64,000 nt of DNA from Manis javanica (taxonomy: Eukaryota; Chordata; Mammalia; Pholidota; Manidae). This document shows positions 1-11,500 of this stretch, one piece after another (within the stretch, counting starts at the first letter, position 1; each line of letters starts with the position of its first letter). The stretch is taken from NCBI RefSeq assembly GCF_040802235.1, contig NC_133174.1, positions 110,055,647 through 110,119,646 of the forward strand, read 5' to 3'. Position numbers and translations under genes: made by a program. The notes under the pieces are model-generated. The model ran no database searches, was not told where the DNA came from, and worked only from the letters and a program-made list of their open reading frames with translations.

Positions 1-2221
1 TGTGAGTTGAATGGGGCTGTGTTGGAAATTACCACCCCTTCTTTCAAGTCCTTAATTGTGCCACTAATCTCTGCAATCCCTCCAGGAATGAAGTGATGCT
101 TTTGGTTTACTATTTTCCTAGGCGAAGCAGTTCTAGTGGCTTCCATTTGGCCTTTCCCATCATAATAGCCCTCATTCCACAGGTCAGAGAAACAATGTGA
201 GGATTCTGCCAGCTGTGGAGTATAACTATTCAAATTACGCATTACAGAACTGGAGGAATAACCACAGGCTGGGTTTGGGGACCCACTGTGCCTACTGGAG
301 ATAGACTGGAGCTAAAACTCCATTGACCACTGATCTTCATAAGCCCCTACACTATCTGGTGGGCCACAGTGACTTTTTGAGTTTTGTGAATTAGTGTCTG
401 TCAGTTTAGAAGCAGTCTCCAGTAGTCCCTGAAAGATCTGATTATTGCCTTTTCCCCAATGTACAGTCACTCTGGTAAAACACTATAGGTATTTTTAGGA
501 AAGGCTGAGAGAAAGATTAACAGTATAAATTGTTAATAGTGTGCTACAGTACTCCCTCACAGAACATGGCCTTCCCTTCATTCTCAGTCTGTATACTGAT
601 TCAGAACTAGGAATAAATGAGGGGCCATGACTCTTTGTTTTTATTATTCAGGTTAGACATTTGCTTACTTAAACTAAAACTTTTCTGCTTATGCATATTA
701 AATAAGAATTTAGTGAGCTTCCTCTCTATTTCACTTCTAAGAACACCATGATTGACTAGCCTATGTGATAGGTCTGTGCCAGTCAGGCTGTTCCAATTGC
801 TGCTTTACCTCTGCTTTCTATTATGGTAACAGTGCCCACCTAGCCTTTAGTAGTTTTGTACTGACATTCCGCCCCTGCCACCCCAGAACCCAACCACTCT
901 CACTATATTTACATTTCCCAATTTAAAAATGTAGGGCTCCCCACACAAATTTATTTCTCACTGTATTGATAAAAGGAATATCTTCTGGACCCTCCTAGGG
1001 TGAGTGAATAGGTCTAAAATGATAATCCCATTTTAAAATTGTTATTTTCCTAAGCCTTTGAATCCCTTACTCTATATTACAAGGCTGGTCTGGCTTTCTA
1101 ACTTGCTCACTTTGGTCTACCTTTTGATCCATATTTCAGCCAACCAACCAATTGGAGCCTTTAATAACTTTCCAGTCTAAAACATTAAATGCAGAATCTC
1201 TGATTAATGAGCACATATCAGTATATTTGGCCTGATCCAAATTTATGTTCCTTCCACCCATACTCTCAATCATCCCATAGTCTTAATACCCATTCCCACA
1301 CATTTTTCCCAGATTTCTGTCTTCATTAGTTAGAAAACTCATGTAGTTCTTTGGTGCATAGTGCACCTTCTCATGGATCATCATTTGTGCCTCACCTTTA
1401 TGGGGCTGCTGGAACTCGAATCTAGTCATAGATCTAAAAACAAAGATGGGTGATAAGTTGGGCCCTGCAGAGACTCAGAACTTTTTGATGCAACTCAGGA
1501 GAAGCCATTATAGTTTTCTTGGACAATGTAGGATAAATCCCCTCAAATGGGGATAGAGAGGCTACTACTACTGAGGGTGGAGAGGCCGCTTCCACTGGCA
1601 AGGAATACTCATCAGAATTTAGGGACTTAATGTCTTCAGCTTCATCAGGGTCTTCCCGCACATCCCCATTCCAGTTTACGGGATCTCATTCTTTCCCACC
1701 AATGCCCTCACTTTAATCCCAGGCACCCTGTGAGGCCAGGAGTTCAATTTGCATTGTAATTCAACCAATTGCAGGAAGAAATTCTGCATTTTATTTTCAG
1801 CAATTAAGGATTTCCTTCACAGCACACATAGAAGTTTTCAGGTGATTTATATAGCATTTGAACTGGGACTTCAAATCTGAGCTCACCTTTTTCTTTCCTC
1901 ACTTTGTCTAGCAACATTAGGAGCAATGAGCCAATCTCATTATATTTGTTAGTTTGCCAAAAATGTTAGGAAGTATCATATACACAGTCACCCAGCTCCT
2001 TGGTTCTTATTAGTTGATTAGGAATATCCAATGGTGATATTTTATATATATACCTTGCCAGAACATGTCATGGACTATTGGTGCTCTCTTAACTACTAGA
2101 AATAGAACCATTAGCATCTTTAAAACCAATCAGACTAGAGAGCCAATTCCAGAAACCTCAGAACCAATTCAGAAAACTCCTTCTTAAAATTCTGTTCCTC
2201 TAAAACTACCCCTGGTACCAA
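1..2221 (-). mobile_element. MaLR/ERVL-type internal region, antisense, decayed
   Basis: Read on the minus strand, the DNA just inside the LTR at 2222-2614 has the look of the MaLR internal region (THE1/MST/MLT1 group), recognised from memory. It starts at the 'ggtaccagg' primer-binding-side motif near 2210-2222. A 75-codon minus-strand open frame at 1434-1661 is acidic and then Ser/Pro-rich, and may be a gag remnant. No long intact frame exists. The element runs off the left edge of the window, so its other LTR is not visible. Assignment towards position 1 is less certain than near 2200. Confidence 0.55.
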
Positions 2222-2614
2222 ATCTTTATTAGTCTTCTGGGACTGCATAAAAAATATTAGGCTTGGTGGCTTGAACAACCAAAATTTATTTTCTCATATT
2301 TCTGGAGGCTGGAAATCTGAGATCAGGGTGCCAGCATGGTCAAGTTCTGATGACAGCTCTATTCTTGGCTTGCAGATGGCCACCTTTTCACTGTGTGCTC
2401 AGATGTCCTTTCCTTGGTGCATACATATGGAAAGAGAAAAAGAGAGATCTTCTTCTTATTATAAGGCCAGCAGTCCTATTGGATTAGGATTCCATCCTTA
2501 TAACTTCATTTAAGCTTAATTACTTCCTAAAATCTCTATCTCCAAATCCAATCATATTTGGTGTTAGGGCTTCAACATATGACTTTTGGGGAGGCACAAA
2601 TCCATACACAACAA
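2222..2614 (-). mobile_element. MaLR (MLT1-like) LTR, antisense
   Basis: On the minus strand this begins TGTTGTGTATGG and carries the 'ttgtgcctccccaaaa' start typical of MLT1/MST LTRs. A 'cttataa' segment lies in the middle. Near the end are 'cctccagaa', then AATAAA, then 'ttgttcaagccaccaag'. Together these are the usual order of parts in MaLR LTRs. It abuts the internal region at lower coordinates, so it is the 5' LTR of an antisense element. The plus-strand open frame at 2271-2513 is a by-product of the LTR. Confidence 0.7.
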
Positions 2615-4719
2615 TAGATATCAGCATACCCAGTGAGACCATTCGAAATTATCCACAAATAACAAGTTGTTAAGACATCAAGAAACACTGAAGTTAATTT
2701 CTTTGTTATGGGAATGATCCCTTCAGTGTTAATGAATGTAGACTTAGAAGGGGTCAATTATTCAACGAGAAGGCCATATTGGTATATTGAACTTGGGTTT
2801 CTTTGGGAAGAAGCAACTGGCAAAAGACCTTCTGAGAGGAAATGAATCAAATACTAGACCCTTTTTCTAGGAAGTTAAAAGTTTTTACAGTGTATCTTAT
2901 GCATTCACATGTCATTTACTAATGTCATCAGTCAAGAAGCAACATCAACCCTATTACCCACTCCCCATCCCCAACCAGGGATACTCACTTTTATTGAGAA
3001 GTTTGAACTGTGATTCCAGCTGCACAGGAGAGCTTCATTTAAGAAAGGAGAAATCTGGTTCTTGGAATGGCATGTTCCTCCTATTGGATTTCTGCTGCTA
3101 CCTCCTGGCTACATGGAGATGCCAAAGCAAATAAAGATGTATCTGAGACCTTGTCTACTGTGGCATGCATCTAATACAGGGGGGTGTAACACTGGAGCAA
3201 GAGGTTTCCTTTTTCTTTTTCTTACATCCTATCAGATGGCCTGTACATAGATCACTTAGAAACTCCTTAAAGTGAACAGGAGTCTGCATCAGACTACTGA
3301 ACCATCTGATCTCATGTGAAGCAACTGATAAATAATGTAGCAACAACAGCTGCAGGAAGTGGGCCAGTGGTGTTATCAGATATTCCAACATTTTTCCCCA
3401 CTTGGCAATGGTTACGAGGTGCATTCACTTGGATTGCTTAAAACCATGAGAATTTGGGATTTATCATAAGAAAGGAGGAACCAACAAGGCAAGAAAGAAT
3501 ATTTTCTAGTAAACCAAATAGAAGATTGGAGTCCAAATATTTTAAATATTAAAAGAAATGTACCACGGGGTGATGAAGGATATATCCAATAGATAATAGA
3601 TGAAAAGAGAAAGAAATATGAATAAGCAGATAAAAAATAAGGAACATATATATGCCTTTCTATATTTATATTTGTAATCTTATGCCATGCTATTAACAGT
3701 GATTATCTCTGTGGCTAATTTTTATGTATATAAATTTTTCAACAATGAGAAGGCATTGATTCTTAATAAGAAATACATACCAATAGGTTTTAAGTTTAAA
3801 AAGAATTCTGTCATCCCTGAAGAAAGACTTTCAAAAAGAAAGAATTTTCTTTCTGAGTATGTTAACCCTTTGTAGATAGGTTTGTGCAAGTAAACATGAA
3901 TGTCCAGAAGGCTAGTCAACTCAGCCATAGGCCACTGGTCTTGTGCAGGGGAAGTGATTATTTTTAGTGATAGCATATGAATTTCTGTATTTCATGTGAG
4001 TCATCATTGCTGATATAGTTTACCTAGGAATTAACAAAATAATGAAGTGCTACACTTTCCTTATTATGTCAACCCTTTCTTGCTTCAGTCACCTCATGTG
4101 ATTAGCTCATCTTGTCAAGTTTGGATTTTTCCTTTTTTAATATGGGCAGCCACCAACCAGTTTTCTACTTTCAGATCCCTGTGTTTTCCTTCAGGTGTCC
4201 TCTCATTTTGACACAGACTTCAAAAAGAACAGAAAAAAAGGAATTTTTCTGAAACATTCTGTTTAGTAGATCTAATTCAGGGATACAAAAGGTAGAAATA
4301 ATGAATGCTCCTTTCCATAATAAAAACAGCTATTCCTTCTGCAAACTGCAAGAGACGAGTATCTCTGGTAAGCCTATATAACCTCATTTCCCAGACTTAA
4401 AGTTTATATCAACATTTCTATTTCTCAAAAGAAATGTTGGAGTTATCTAGCTTGCTTTGTGTATGGGGTGGAAGGGGCAGGGGGTAGTAGGTACTTCGTG
4501 TGGTTCTGTACAGCATGAAACATAAGAAAAGGGCAGTGGAGAACCAGGGAGAAAGCCTCATCCATCTTCCTCCTCTCTTTTATTCTCCATAGGTGGAAAT
4601 ACACTGCCTTCCCAGAGCACTTGTATTGCTGTGATCAGGGCTGTGCGAGCCATGAGTATGGGGGGAAGGTTGAAGGACCATGCAAGACTGTCTCAAGAAT
4701 ATCTACTTGGTAGCCAAGG
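2615..4719. other. Mostly unique AT-rich DNA, no gene seen
   Basis: No open frame in this stretch shows recognisable protein similarity. All are short and overlap on both strands. No clear young repeat was recognised. Confidence 0.4.
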
Positions 4720-5000
4720 AGTCATATTTTTATTGAAGTATAGCTGACATACAATATTATATTAGTTTCAGGTATTCAACATAGTGATTCAACAATTGTA
4801 TATATTACAAAATGTTCACCACACTAAGAGTAGTTACCAGCTGTCACTGCACAAAAATATTATAATATTATGAACTATATTCTCTATTCTTCACTTTTCA
4901 TCCCCATGACTAATTTATTTTATAATTGAGAGTTTGTCTCTCTTGATCTCCTTCACCTATTTTGCCCATTCTCCCACCACCCTCCATATTTAAACTACTA
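4720..5000 (-). mobile_element. Old L1 (L1M) 3' fragment, antisense
   Basis: The plus strand reads 'tttttattgaagtatagctg' followed by 'acatacaatattatattagt', the reverse complement of a common L1M 3' UTR segment. It continues through a decayed match to about 5000. Confidence 0.7.
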
Positions 5001-5039
5001 AGTACTGATTAGGATTACCCAGACTATCTGTCAGAGCCA

Positions 5040-5230
5040 AACTTAAAGATCAATAGGGACTTGTTTGTGCCTTGGTGTCCTTATTTGTAAAATGAGAATA
5101 ACCAAGTCATGGTGGGAATAAAGTGGGATAATGCATATAAAATACAATAGTATATAGCATATAATGCTTACCTCATAGTGGCTATTATTATTATTACTAC
5201 CATATGGTTCTTGGGCATTGTGTAGGGGAG
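5040..5230 (-). repeat. MIR-family SINE fragment
   Basis: It contains 'ccttatttgtaaaatgagaa' followed by a run ending in 'gtggctattattattattac', the diagnostic MIR core and tail pattern in degraded form. The orientation is uncertain. Confidence 0.55.
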
Positions 5231-5259
5231 TGAATAAAGGTGGGATCATAGAAAAGAAA

Positions 5260-6089
5260 GGGGATTAAGTAATCCTAGAAATGTGATTAAGTGAGAAGAA
5301 TACTGTTTCATTCATTTGCTGTCTGAGACGCTTACCTGATATTCACATTTTCAGAGAAAAGAACATCTTTATACCTTTATACATTCCTGCAATCAGAGTT
5401 CATTCAGCATCTTCTCAACTGACATATCTTCTTAGACCCAGGAAAGTCCACTGGAGTCCAAGCCTCAGAGAACTACTTAGGGCTGTACTGGCTCCTATGG
5501 AAGTGGAGGCTAGGCTTAATGTCCCAGGACTGGTGAAACAATTCTCTTTATTAAGAGAACTACCAGGGAGTGAGGTTTGTATTATAATTAGTATAAAAAT
5601 TAATTTTGTGATAGACAAATTGGCATGAGCTGAATGCTGAAAGCTGAGTCAGTGTTCATCAACTGAATGAGACACCCTGCAGGTGGAGGTGTGTGAAGGG
5701 GTGGTCAGGAAGACAGAGTTGTGTGAACAAAAGCAGAGAGGCATGAAACAGCATTAGGCCTTAAAAAAGCAGTCAGTCCCATATGATGCTTGAACGTAGA
5801 GTGCGCAAGACAGATGGCATGCAGAAAAAAAGCCAGAGAGGCTGGGAAGGATCAGATCTCCTATGGTCTTGTGGACTTTGATATGAAATCAGGACTTTCT
5901 TTTCACAATTAATAAGAAATTAGAGCTGAAGACTCCCGAGAGATGAGAAAAGTACAGCAAGAAGCCAGAGAATGAATGATAGGAGCTGAAAAAAAGAATT
6001 ATCAGTGGGGACTATAAGGAGAATACAGATATAAGAGAAGGTAAGTCTGTACTTGGAGGTGATTAAAATGAAAAAGTATGCACACATGA
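5260..6089. other. Intergenic DNA, possible ancient repeat at 5680-5960
   Basis: No gene was recognised. The stretch around 5700-5960 has the wording of an old interspersed repeat ('tatggtcttgtggactttg' and surroundings), but I cannot name a family. Confidence 0.3.
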
Positions 6090-7660
6090 TCTTCCAATTA
6101 AAGATTTTATTTATAAGAAACGTTTACAAAATTATTTAAAATGCGCAGTCATAGTTGGTTATACATTTAGCTATTTGTTTTTATTGATAATAATAGATTA
6201 CCTAAATTAGGACATTCCCAGAAAACGGAACTAGAGGATTCTTCAACCTATAGCCCTGGGATGTAGCAGAGACACTAAGCCTCTGAAACTTTATTTCTAC
6301 CTCAGAGGTCAGTATTCGTCCAGAAAGATCCTGGATAACCTGGTATAATATGGGGCTGGTAAGAATGAAATCTCTAACTTCTAAAATTAGGATTCATACT
6401 CTAAGTAAACTCAATCAGTTTCAGGTACTCCTCTAACTTAGGAGTTCTAATAATATTGAGAAGGAGATCTGTAAACCAGTGATTGGCTTTAAAGAGTTCC
6501 ATAGAATCCTATAAATTCTGGAGCAAACTGTATCTGTAGGTACAGGTTAAGTCTACCCCATGTTCTATATTTTCAAAGCCATGCTGCACTGCCCTGACAG
6601 GCAAGTTTTTTGCATGACACCAAACTTGTCATTTGCTAGATCTCTTGTCTCCCTGGACATGAAAATTCCACTCTGGCATAACTTTTTTTCTATGCCAGTT
6701 AAGGTTTTATTACAAATTAAAAAGTTAAAGAAGCCACCCAGAACCAAAGCATCAATAATAAAAGTCAAGTCAACTTCCTATACATCAAAGTACCACATCC
6801 AAAAGGTCAAGGATGTTAAAACTGACCTTTACATTTTATAACACTACACAGTGTTTAGTTAGTGTTTCTAAAAAATTATCAGAGAATATAGAAACCTTCA
6901 AACAAGTTAAAATGGATAGAAAGTTAAAAAATGTTTATTCAGGGTTAGTGAACACTCAAATATTTGTTAGTTACAAATCTGTGTTACTATATATTTTACT
7001 TTCTATAACTGTAAAAACAGGGTAAAATCTAAGAGTACCTGTGATCTAACCTATATTACTAGCCCTACTCAATATGTAGCAATATCTTAAATATAAACCT
7101 CTATGCTCAAGTTAAATATAAAAAAGATTATCCATAATATTTTTTAAAGTTAGAAGGTATATTCCTAGAGCCTGAATAATCTGGTACCAATGTATTGTCA
7201 TATACCTTACTTAGAAGTGCTGATGTCTCGTAGCATGACATCCTGTAAATAATGCAGCAAGTTTAAAGACTGGCCTCAGTTCAAGAGGAAAGCCTTATGC
7301 AAATGGATATAAAAACCAATCTGAAAAACTCCAGCATTTGTCAAAGAGAAATCTAGAACCCCAAATTATCATTCACATTTTGTTGTTAATTATAAATTGA
7401 AATAAATGTCCAGTTACGTCTAGGTTATGAATGTATCTCTCCAGTGACAGTCTTGTATTGCTAGACCAGAAAAGAACATGGGCAATTTCTGAAAGTCACT
7501 GGAGGATAAAACTTACTGTTCCATTTGGTTTGCTGCTCTAGAAGAGTGAGAAAAGATTTCCTGCAGGGAAACTGATTATTTTACTCAAGCCATTAAAAGA
7601 TAAGCCAAGGGGCCCTCATACCAAGTAGCCATGCTGATAACATGCATTCCACTCTCATGT
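6090..7660 (-). other. AGTR2: Putative AGTR2 3' UTR
   Basis: This is AT-rich, repeat-free sequence directly downstream of the AGTR2 stop codon, ending at a good AATAAA. The length (about 1.6 kb) suits the long 3' UTR of the known receptor mRNA, but the boundary is inferred. Open frames within it on either strand are short and show no protein similarity. Confidence 0.5.
6106..6111 (-). terminator. AGTR2: Probable AGTR2 polyadenylation signal
   Basis: TTTATT on the plus strand gives AATAAA on the minus strand, about 1.55 kb downstream of the AGTR2 stop codon. The DNA between stop and signal is free of recognisable repeats, as expected for a long retained 3' UTR. Other AATAAA hexamers lie closer to the stop codon, so the exact mRNA end is inferred. 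Confidence 0.45.
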
Positions 7661-8749
7661 TTAAGACACAAAGGTCTCCATTTCTCGAAGGGAAATGCTT
7701 TTTTGGCATGACACACTCTCTCTCTTGCCTTGGAGCCAAGTGATTGGAACCCTGAACACACGGCGGAGTTTCTGTTGGAACCGGTTTCCAACAAAACAAT
7801 ACAAAAAGGGATTAATGCAGCTGTTGGTGAATCCCAGGAGGATGGCAAAAGGAAGTGCCAGGTCAATGACTGCTATAGCTTCACAGCTATTAATGACACC
7901 CATCCAGGCCAGAGCATCCAGGAAGGTCAGAACGTGGAAGGGAAGCCAACAAATGATGAATGCCAGAACAACAGCAGCTGCCATCTTCAGGACTTGGTCA
8001 CGAGTTACTCTGTTCTTCCCATAGCTATTGGTCTTCAGTAAGTGTTTCCGGATTGCAAAATAGCATGTTGCTATGAATATTAAAGGGATAATAAAACCAA
8101 GGATATTTTTCATTAAGGCAATCCCAGCTGACCACTGGGCATATTTCTCAGGTGGGAAGGCCATAACACAAGCATTCACTCCTAAATATTCAATGGTTCT
8201 GACATCTCGGAAATAAAATGTTGGCAATGAGGACAAACAGGCCATACACCAAACAAGGGGAACTATATAAGATGCTTGCCAGGGATTTCTTCTTTGAGAC
8301 AGAAAGGGGTAGATGACAGATTGGTACCTATCAACACTCATGCACGTGATAAAAAAAATGCTTGCAAACATGTTCAGGGTCAGGAAAGAACCAAAAACTT
8401 TGCACATCACAGGTCCAAAGAGCCAGTCATATCTGTAAGAATAATAGGTTGCCCAGAGAGGAAGTGTTGCCAAAAGCAGTAAGTCAGCTACGGCCAGGTT
8501 GAAGATGTAAATGCTGGAAACCTTCTTAGGACCCTTTTGACAACAAAACAGTGTAACCACAATAGTATTGACAAGAAATCCAATCACAAAAATCATGTAG
8601 TAGAGAATAGGAATGGCATCTAAATGCTTATCTGATGGCTTATGTGAGCAGTTAATGGTAGACTCATTGCCAGAGATGTTCACAAGTCCAAAGTGAAGTC
8701 TGCTGGTACTGTTTTTGCTGAGGGTGGCAAAGGTGAAGTTGCCCTTCAT
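7661..8749 (-). CDS. AGTR2: Angiotensin II type 2 receptor
   Basis: This 362-residue class A G-protein-coupled receptor binds angiotensin II at the plasma membrane. It generally opposes AT1-receptor signalling, for example in vasodilation and growth inhibition. The whole reading frame lies in one exon, as in known AGTR2 genes. Seven hydrophobic segments can be followed from about residue 45. The extracellular N-terminus has five N-glycosylation sequons, at Asn4, 13, 24, 28 and 33. The DRY motif (MSVDRYQ) ends helix 3, 'CWLPFH' lies in helix 6, and 'NPFLY' ends helix 7. The tail ends SLREMETFVS. Compared with my memory of the human 363-residue protein, one Asn is missing from the SGNN stretch and only scattered substitutions occur. 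I see no frameshift or early stop. A splice acceptor lies 35 bases upstream of the ATG, at 8785-8786. Confidence 0.98.
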   Translation of the reverse strand: MKGNFTFATLSKNSTSRLHFGLVNISGNESTINCSHKPSDKHLDAIPILYYMIFVIGFLVNTIVVTLFCCQKGPKKVSSIYIFNLAVADLLLLATLPLWATYYSYRYDWLFGPVMCKVFGSFLTLNMFASIFFITCMSVDRYQSVIYPFLSQRRNPWQASYIVPLVWCMACLSSLPTFYFRDVRTIEYLGVNACVMAFPPEKYAQWSAGIALMKNILGFIIPLIFIATCYFAIRKHLLKTNSYGKNRVTRDQVLKMAAAVVLAFIICWLPFHVLTFLDALAWMGVINSCEAIAVIDLALPFAILLGFTNSCINPFLYCFVGNRFQQKLRRVFRVPITWLQGKRESVSCQKSISLREMETFVS

Positions 8750-8784
8750 ATTGAAATGTCAGCAGCTCTTAATTGTTATGCCTT
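8750..8784 (-). other. AGTR2: AGTR2 exon 3, 5' UTR part, and acceptor site
   Basis: The minus strand reads 'tttttatttcacag' immediately before 8784, a good pyrimidine tract and AG acceptor. The exon therefore starts at 8784 and runs 35 bases to the ATG. AGTR2 is known to carry its entire coding sequence in the third exon. Confidence 0.8.
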
Positions 8785-10009
8785 CTGTGAAATAAAAATG
8801 GAACTCTCAGAAAACACAGAGAGTTTACACATTATGGAATCACTAGCATTTTGAAAGTCTGTTGAAAGCAAAAAAGTGGGTGATTATAGAAGACATCAGG
8901 GTATACAACCAGGCCTTATGAAATAAGAGTGGATTTTGCTTCTTAGAGAACAAAAGAGTATTTTCTCAATAGTACCAAGAAGTTAAGACATTTCAGCATT
9001 AGGGACTGAAAATCCTGAGCAAAACTACATTTTTACCATCTTTTCTATCATATTTTCAAAAGGTTTAAAGAAAATTAATATCTCAAAAGGATAGCCAGGA
9101 TAGGAAATGTGTGAAACAAAATAAAAAGGAACCAAGAAATAAGAAAAATGCTTGAGCCCATATCTCAGTCTGTATACTTTCTAGAAACCACACTGCTGCC
9201 TGCTACTGCATAGAGAAGTGCCTTATTCGAGTAATTATATACAAATCATTACAGCTACGGAAAATGTAACATAAGCTGTGGAAAAAATAAGTATACAAAA
9301 GACTGAAAGAGAAGATGCAAAAGGAATCTATTGAGATGGGAGACTGTGGCTGGCTTTTACTAATAAGAAATCATTCATTTAGTTCTACTTTTCCATTGTC
9401 TTTGTAATCATAATATAATTAAGAGGAAGTTATGGAATATATGCACATTTCCAAAAGTTCCCTATTCCTATTTTAATAGATTATTGGTTTTAAATATAGA
9501 TATCTAATATTAATCTAGTCAAAAGAAAATCCATTTTCTTTTTCAATTAGGAAAAGAAAAAGAAAAAATAGCCACATCTGATTTATGGTCAAGTAGAAAT
9601 AGTTTTGATTGCTCAATAAAATAAGAATTGAACATCAATGATTAATCATGATATAATTGTATCATTTTTCCTTCACTATCTTTTCAGTTTAACACAACTA
9701 AGTAGTAACAATGCTACATGGCTTTGAAATGTTATAATCAATGTTTGGGTTTTGTGAAATAAAAACATTATTTTAAAACAAAAGAAAATTAGTTGAAGGT
9801 AAACACAGTAAGGGAAAGACTATTACTTTAGATAGCTTCAAAATACATATAAACAAACTACACAATGAAAAATGTAATCATCAAAGAATCTCTAAGCAGC
9901 AAAGTTATCATTTTTGTTCAAAATTCATTCTCTCATAATTTTGACTATGAGATTCTTCCATCATCTCATAACATGAAAAAATCTAAAATAAACCCACTTA
10001 AGGACTTAC
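8785..10009 (-). other. AGTR2: AGTR2 intron 2
   Basis: The 1,225-bp intron runs from donor gtaagt at 10004-10009 to acceptor ttcacag at 8785-8791. It is AT-rich, with no repeat or gene recognised inside. Confidence 0.7.
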
Positions 10010-10071
10010 TGGTTGTTGGAGTTTAAAACTTGGTTATCATAAATCAGCTTGCCTAGTTCCTAAATGCACCC
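10010..10071 (-). other. AGTR2: AGTR2 non-coding exon 2
   Basis: This is a 62-base candidate exon on the minus strand. It is preceded by a strong acceptor (gctgtttctcttacag) and followed by a perfect gtaagt donor. Its size and place between a short first intron and the coding exon fit the known three-exon AGTR2 gene. It holds no ATG in frame with the receptor. Confidence 0.75.
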
Positions 10072-10226
10072 CTGTAAGAGAAACAGCAGTTAAATAATTT
10101 AGGAGTTTTTGCAAAATACAGTGTTAAAATACAGGAAAAAGGGAAAGTTTATCTATAAAGAATATTTTCATTTAATGTATGCTCTACTTTCCAAATATAG
10201 AGTATATACAAATTGTGCAGACCTAC
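10072..10226 (-). other. AGTR2: AGTR2 intron 1 (155 bp)
   Basis: This short intron runs between donor gtaggt (10221-10226) and acceptor ttacag (10072-10077). The human equivalent holds a well-known splice-region polymorphism, so the short-intron layout is expected. Confidence 0.65.
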
Positions 10227-10297
10227 CTTAAAAATTCAGGCTGAAGAATGCTTTTAATTTTGTGCTTATTCGTTCCCTTAGACTTGGGGATATAATA
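10227..10297 (-). other. AGTR2: AGTR2 non-coding exon 1
   Basis: The exon ends at an AAG|gtaggt donor (exon end 10227). The upstream limit is estimated as 25-30 bases below a TATA-like box at 10320-10327. The text 'agagatctggtgctattat' and what follows resembles my memory of mammalian AGTR2 first exons. The transcription start is inferred. Confidence 0.6.
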
Positions 10298-10319
10298 GCA
10301 CCAGATCTCTGGTTTCCTT

Positions 10320-10327
10320 CTTATATG
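10320..10327 (-). promoter_or_regulatory. AGTR2: AGTR2 TATA-like box
   Basis: The minus strand has CATATAAG at a suitable distance from exon 1. A 16-base A tract (T16 on the plus strand, 10407-10422) lies about 90 bases further upstream and could affect nucleosome placement. Confidence 0.5.
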
Positions 10328-10429
10328 TTCGGTTTGTCCACTGGGAGCCTTCAACCTACATAATTCTAGGGCTGACTTATGAACACTTGCCAGCTTTCCA
10401 GGGGAGTTTTTTTTTTTTTTTTGGCTGCA

Positions 10430-11035
10430 AAACATTAATCTGAAATTCTCACTGTCTCCAATCATAACAGCTCATTCAAATAAATCTCAAAAAAAATGAA
10501 GTTTCCACAAATGTGTTAGAAAATTTTGAAGTCAGTGGCTTACTTTAAAGTAAGAATATAATTATTTGCAGAGTTTTCTCCTTCTTTTTCCCTGATACTG
10601 GCATTCTAAAATGAGTTAAGGAGTGGAGACTGGGAATTTATTCTAGTAAGAGAGTCTTTTTCCACCAACATCTTTCACAAACTTCATTATTTTTTGAAAA
10701 TTTTTACCCCTGCTGATTAAATAGTAGCAGCTTGACTTGAAGTCTAAAATTTCTTCCTTGCTTTATGCAGTTTTTGTTGGCTTGTTGCTGGAGGGGCAGT
10801 GACTTGGACGGAGATAATTTTCATATCTTCAAAAAGAGGTATTAACATTTGGTGCCTCCTGTCATAGATCTCTGTCATATTTGCAGTTTAAACACAAAGC
10901 ACACGAGGTGAAGAAGGACTATGCAACTACTGCAGCCTAGATCTCACTGCTGGTTTTTTCTATTTGTGGGTGTGGGAGTGATCAACCTTACACAATTTGG
11001 TAGAAGAGAGAGTGACAAAAGGAAAAAAAATAAGA
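10430..11035. other. AGTR2 5' flank, unique DNA
   Basis: No repeat or open frame was recognised. It sits immediately upstream of the inferred promoter, so regulatory sites may lie here, but none is clear enough to call. Confidence 0.35.
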
Positions 11036-11039
11036 ACAG

Positions 11040-11500
11040 GTGATGGTAGCGATACTACTAGCTGACAATAAACATTACATGCCAAACACTGCTGAGTGCT
11101 GTATACTTATTTAATAGAGAGGCAATATAGCATACCGGTATTCGTGTGGCCTCTGGAATCCCACTATCAGGCTTCACAAGCTCAGCTAGAGCACTGGCGA
11201 ACTCCATGACCTTGACCAAGTTATTTGCCTTCATCATATCTCAGTTTTCTCATCTGAGAGATGGGTATGTTAATTACCTACATCATGGAGTTGTGAAAAT
11301 TAAAAGAGCTAATATATTTACAGTGCTTCAAACCATGCCTAGCACATGGTAGATGCTCTTATAAACTAATAATATTACCTCTGTTTACAAATCAGGAAAC
11401 TCAGAGTTTAAATAACTTTCCTGAGGCCACATAGTTATTAAATGAGGACTTTTGAGTTTAAACGGAGACACTGTAATGTCAGAGCCCATGCTCTTTCTTA
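11040..11500 (+). repeat. MIR split by a second MIR (nested SINEs)
   Basis: The outer MIR shows its start at about 11040-11110 ('atgccaaacactgctgagtg') and resumes at about 11377-11500 ('acaaatcaggaaactcagag'). Between these, 11113-11376 is another nearly full-length MIR on the same strand. It has the 'gaccttgaccaagttatttg' core and ends 'catggtagatgctcttataa'. The open frame at 11146-11352 is a by-product of the SINE. Confidence 0.75.

Noticed and set aside
1434-1661. Minus-strand 75-codon frame as a host gene
   Set aside because: It lies inside the MaLR internal region and is better explained as a remnant of that element.
7695-8041. Plus-strand frames opposite AGTR2
   Set aside because: They are shadows of the receptor coding sequence; its seven-helix frame is on the minus strand.
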